A stretch of 64,000 nt of DNA from Parahoeflea alexandrii. GTDB lineage: Bacteria; Pseudomonadota; Alphaproteobacteria; Rhizobiales; Rhizobiaceae. This document shows, one piece after another, positions 61,755 to 64,000 of the stretch; position 1 is the first letter of the stretch, and every line of letters begins with the position of its first letter. A model generated the notes under the pieces. The model was not told the DNA's origin, searched no databases, and was given only the letters and a program-made list of their open reading frames with translations. The stretch lies in NCBI RefSeq assembly GCF_027214025.1, contig NZ_JAPWHB010000002.1:62001-126000 (forward strand), written 5' to 3'. The position numbers and the translations under genes were made by a program.

Positions 61755-64000
61755 ATGCGCATTGAACGCCGGTTCACCAAAGAGGGCCAATCAGCCTACG
61801 CGGATATCGAATTCCGCAAGGCCACCAGCGAGATCAGGAACCCTGACGGCTCGATCGTTTTCCGCCTCGCCGACATCGATGTGCCGGTACAGTTCAGCCA
61901 GGTCGCAGCCGACATCCTGGCGCAGAAATATTTCCGCAAGGCCGGCGTTCCCGCACGCCTGAAGAAGGTCGAGGAAAACTCGGTGCCGTCATGGCTGTGG
62001 CGTTCGGTCGCCGATGAAGAGGCCCTCGCCTCGCTTCCCGAGGACGAGCGCTACGGATCGGAAACCGATGCCCGCCAGGTCTTCGACCGGCTCGCCGGCA
62101 CCTGGACCTACTGGGGCTGGAAGGGCGGCTACTTCACCAGCGAAGAAGACGCCCGCGCCTTCATGGACGAGCAGGCCTACATGCTCGCCACCCAGCGCGT
62201 CGCCCCCAACTCCCCGCAATGGTTCAACACCGGCCTGCACTGGGCCTACGGCATCGACGGCCCCGGCCAGGGCCATTTCTATGTCGATCCGTTCACCGGC
62301 AAGCTCACGAAGTCCAAGTCCTCCTACGAGCACCCGCAGCCGCATGCCTGCTTCATCCAGTCGGTCGAGGACGATCTCGTCAACGAGAACGGCATCATGG
62401 ACCTGTGGGTGCGTGAAGCCCGCCTGTTCAAATACGGCTCCGGCACCGGCTCCAACTTCTCCCACCTGCGCGGCGAAGGCGAAAAGCTCTCGGGCGGCGG
62501 CAAGTCGTCGGGCCTGATGAGCTTCCTCAAGATCGGCGACCGCGCCGCCGGCGCCATCAAGTCGGGCGGCACCACCCGCCGTGCGGCCAAGATGGTCGTT
62601 GTCGACATCGATCACCCCGATATCGAGGCCTACATCAACTGGAAGGTCAAGGAAGAGCAGAAGGTCGCAGCCCTCGTCACCGGCTCGAAGATCGTCGCCG
62701 GCCACCTGAAAGCCATCATGAAGGCCTGCATGAACTGCGAGGCCGACAACGACGCCTGTTTCGACCCCAAGCAGAACCCGGCGCTGAAGCGCGAGATCAA
62801 GGCTGCCAAGAAGAACCAGGTGCCTGAAAACTACGTCAAGCGCGTCATCCAGTTTGCCCGTCAGGGCTACACCGACATCGAATTCAAGACCTACGACACC
62901 GACTGGGATTCGGAGGCCTACCTCACGGTTTCGGGCCAGAATTCCAACAACTCGGTCTCGATCAAGGACGACTTCCTGCAAGCCGTCGAAGCCGACGGCG
63001 ACTGGAACCTGACCGCCCGCAAGGACGGCAAGGTAATGAAGACGCTGAAAGCCCGCGACCTGTGGGAACAGATCGGCCACGCCGCCTGGGCCTCGGCCGA
63101 TCCGGGCCTGCACTACAACACCACCATGAACGACTGGCACACCTGCCCGGCGGCAGGCCCGATCCGCGCCTCCAACCCGTGCTCGGAATACATGTTCCTT
63201 GACGACACGGCCTGCAACCTGGCCTCGCTCAACCTGCTGCGCTTCAAGGACAAGGACACCAAGCGCATCAACATCGCCGATTACGAGCATGCCGTCCGGC
63301 TCTGGACCATCGTGCTCGAAGTCTCGGTGATGATGGCGCAGTTCCCCTCCCACCAGATTGCCGAGCTGTCCTACAAGTACCGCACGCTCGGCCTCGGCTT
63401 CGCCAATATCGGCGGCCTCTTGATGACCACCGGCATTCCCTACGATTCCAAGGAAGGCCGCGCCATCTGCGGCGCGCTGACCGCGATCATGACCGGCGTT
63501 GCCTATGCCACATCGGCTGAAATGGCCGGCGAGATCGGACCGTTTGCCGGTTACAAGGACAACAAGAAGAACATGCTGCGGGTGATCCGCAATCACCGCC
63601 GCGCAGCCCACGGCGAAATGACCGGCTATGAAGAGCTGTCGGTCAACCCGGTGGCGCTGATCCACGAGGATTGCCCCGATCAGGACCTGATCGCCCACGC
63701 AACGGCTGCCTGGGACAAGGCGCTCGAGCTCGGCCAGAAGCACGGCTTCCGCAACGCGCAGGCCACCGTGATCGCCCCGACCGGCACCATCGGCCTGGTG
63801 ATGGACTGCGACACCACCGGCATCGAACCCGACTTCGCGCTGGTCAAGTTCAAGAAACTCGCCGGCGGCGGCTACTTCAAGATCATCAACAATGCCGTCC
63901 CCGAGGCGCTCCGCACGCTCGGTTATTCCGAAGCCCAGCTCGCCGAGATCGAGGCCTATGCCGTCGGTCACGGCAACATCAACCAGGCACCCGGCATCAA
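61755..64000 (+). CDS. nrdJ: Vitamin B12-dependent ribonucleotide reductase, class II (partial)
   Basis: Reduces ribonucleotides to deoxyribonucleotides using adenosylcobalamin, independent of oxygen. The first 748 codons are in the window; the frame stays open to the right edge. The start (MRIERRFTKEGQSAYADIEFRKATSEI) matches rhizobial NrdJ, with GAGG upstream. Family blocks are VAPNSPQWFNTGLHWAYG, FKYGSGTGSNFS, GQNSNNSVSIKDDFL, the active-site loop NPCSEYMFLDDTACNLASLNLL and APTGTIGLVMDCDTTGIEPDF. The Cys-rich C-terminus lies outside. Upstream tandem NrdR boxes indicate repression by NrdR. A 660-codon open frame on the opposite strand is only a shadow. Confidence 0.96.
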   Translation, partial: MRIERRFTKEGQSAYADIEFRKATSEIRNPDGSIVFRLADIDVPVQFSQVAADILAQKYFRKAGVPARLKKVEENSVPSWLWRSVADEEALASLPEDERYGSETDARQVFDRLAGTWTYWGWKGGYFTSEEDARAFMDEQAYMLATQRVAPNSPQWFNTGLHWAYGIDGPGQGHFYVDPFTGKLTKSKSSYEHPQPHACFIQSVEDDLVNENGIMDLWVREARLFKYGSGTGSNFSHLRGEGEKLSGGGKSSGLMSFLKIGDRAAGAIKSGGTTRRAAKMVVVDIDHPDIEAYINWKVKEEQKVAALVTGSKIVAGHLKAIMKACMNCEADNDACFDPKQNPALKREIKAAKKNQVPENYVKRVIQFARQGYTDIEFKTYDTDWDSEAYLTVSGQNSNNSVSIKDDFLQAVEADGDWNLTARKDGKVMKTLKARDLWEQIGHAAWASADPGLHYNTTMNDWHTCPAAGPIRASNPCSEYMFLDDTACNLASLNLLRFKDKDTKRINIADYEHAVRLWTIVLEVSVMMAQFPSHQIAELSYKYRTLGLGFANIGGLLMTTGIPYDSKEGRAICGALTAIMTGVAYATSAEMAGEIGPFAGYKDNKKNMLRVIRNHRRAAHGEMTGYEELSVNPVALIHEDCPDQDLIAHATAAWDKALELGQKHGFRNAQATVIAPTGTIGLVMDCDTTGIEPDFALVKFKKLAGGGYFKIINNAVPEALRTLGYSEAQLAEIEAYAVGHGNINQAPGI

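Noticed and set aside
61989-63971. 660-codon open frame on the minus strand
   Set aside because: It lies entirely antisense to nrdJ, whose plus-strand translation is unmistakable; long antisense frames are expected in GC-rich coding DNA.
1-64000. Mobile elements, CRISPR arrays, prophage or rRNA operon
   Set aside because: No transposase, integrase, direct-repeat array, attachment-site duplication next to the tRNAs, or rRNA sequence was seen; gene order and base composition look like stable core chromosome.

Overview
The window is one continuous piece of a GC-rich alphaproteobacterial chromosome, most likely order Hyphomicrobiales (Rhizobiales), in or near the Rhizobiaceae and perhaps a Hoeflea-like marine relative. 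The evidence is a close ExoR homologue, PopZ, the scpA-scpB-tatABC-serS-surE-pcm run, the valS-popZ-tolC-methyltransferase run, an ald gene divergent from an Lrp-type regulator, and a B12-dependent ribonucleotide reductase with NrdR boxes. No phage, IS element, integrase, CRISPR array or rRNA was seen. Three tRNA genes (Cys, Asn, Leu) are present. Both window edges cut a gene.

Layout. 1-15.0 kb is a long minus-strand housekeeping block: lipoprotein start, pcm, surE, serS, tatCBA, a lone ABC ATPase, scpB, scpA, nagZ, a giant SPOR protein, argS and dgt. 15-17.6 kb has erpA, xthA, a small secreted protein and exoR. 17.5-26 kb has ilvD, valS, popZ, tolC and a divergent isoaspartate-methyltransferase homologue. 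26-28 kb has tRNA-Cys, a small membrane protein, tRNA-Asn and a PAS-GGDEF cyclase. 28-36.3 kb is a stress module: phrB, FAD oxidoreductase, DUF1365, cfa, MFS, SDR and a ChrR-like cupin protein. 36.5-41 kb has cysK, alaX, a low-complexity protein, sseA, GNAT and DUF1203. 41-50.6 kb has ald/lrp, a siderophore-interacting protein, PRC-barrel, HlyU, a Tat-exported CpdB, PilZ, a hydrolase and ilvA. 50.7-61 kb has trkH, two chemoreceptors, tRNA-Leu, wrbA, a MoCF/CinA-N protein, USP, LysE, gpt and a Nudix hydrolase. The window ends inside nrdJ.

The most interesting system is the 28-36 kb module. I found the same promoter-like signature, TGAWCC-N16-CGTAW, upstream of all four of its transcription units: phrB operon (TGATCC/CGTAA), MFS (TGAACC/CGTAT), SDR (TGAACC/CGTAT) and ChrR-like gene (TGATCC/CGTAT). 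In reading the other intergenic regions by eye I did not see it again. Gene content and motif fit a sigmaE (RpoE/ECF11)-ChrR photo-oxidative (singlet oxygen) stress regulon as known in Rhodobacter sphaeroides. Here no sigma gene is adjacent, the ChrR-like protein lacks the two cysteine zinc ligands of its anti-sigma domain, and the SDR promoter lies inside the terminator hairpin of the preceding gene.

Other notable points are tandem NrdR boxes 31 bp apart upstream of nrdJ, a near-perfect operator-like palindrome before the siderophore-interacting protein gene, an ABC ATPase without an ATG start wedged between scpB and tatA, an inverted-architecture soluble chemoreceptor, and a CpdB with a twin-arginine signal.
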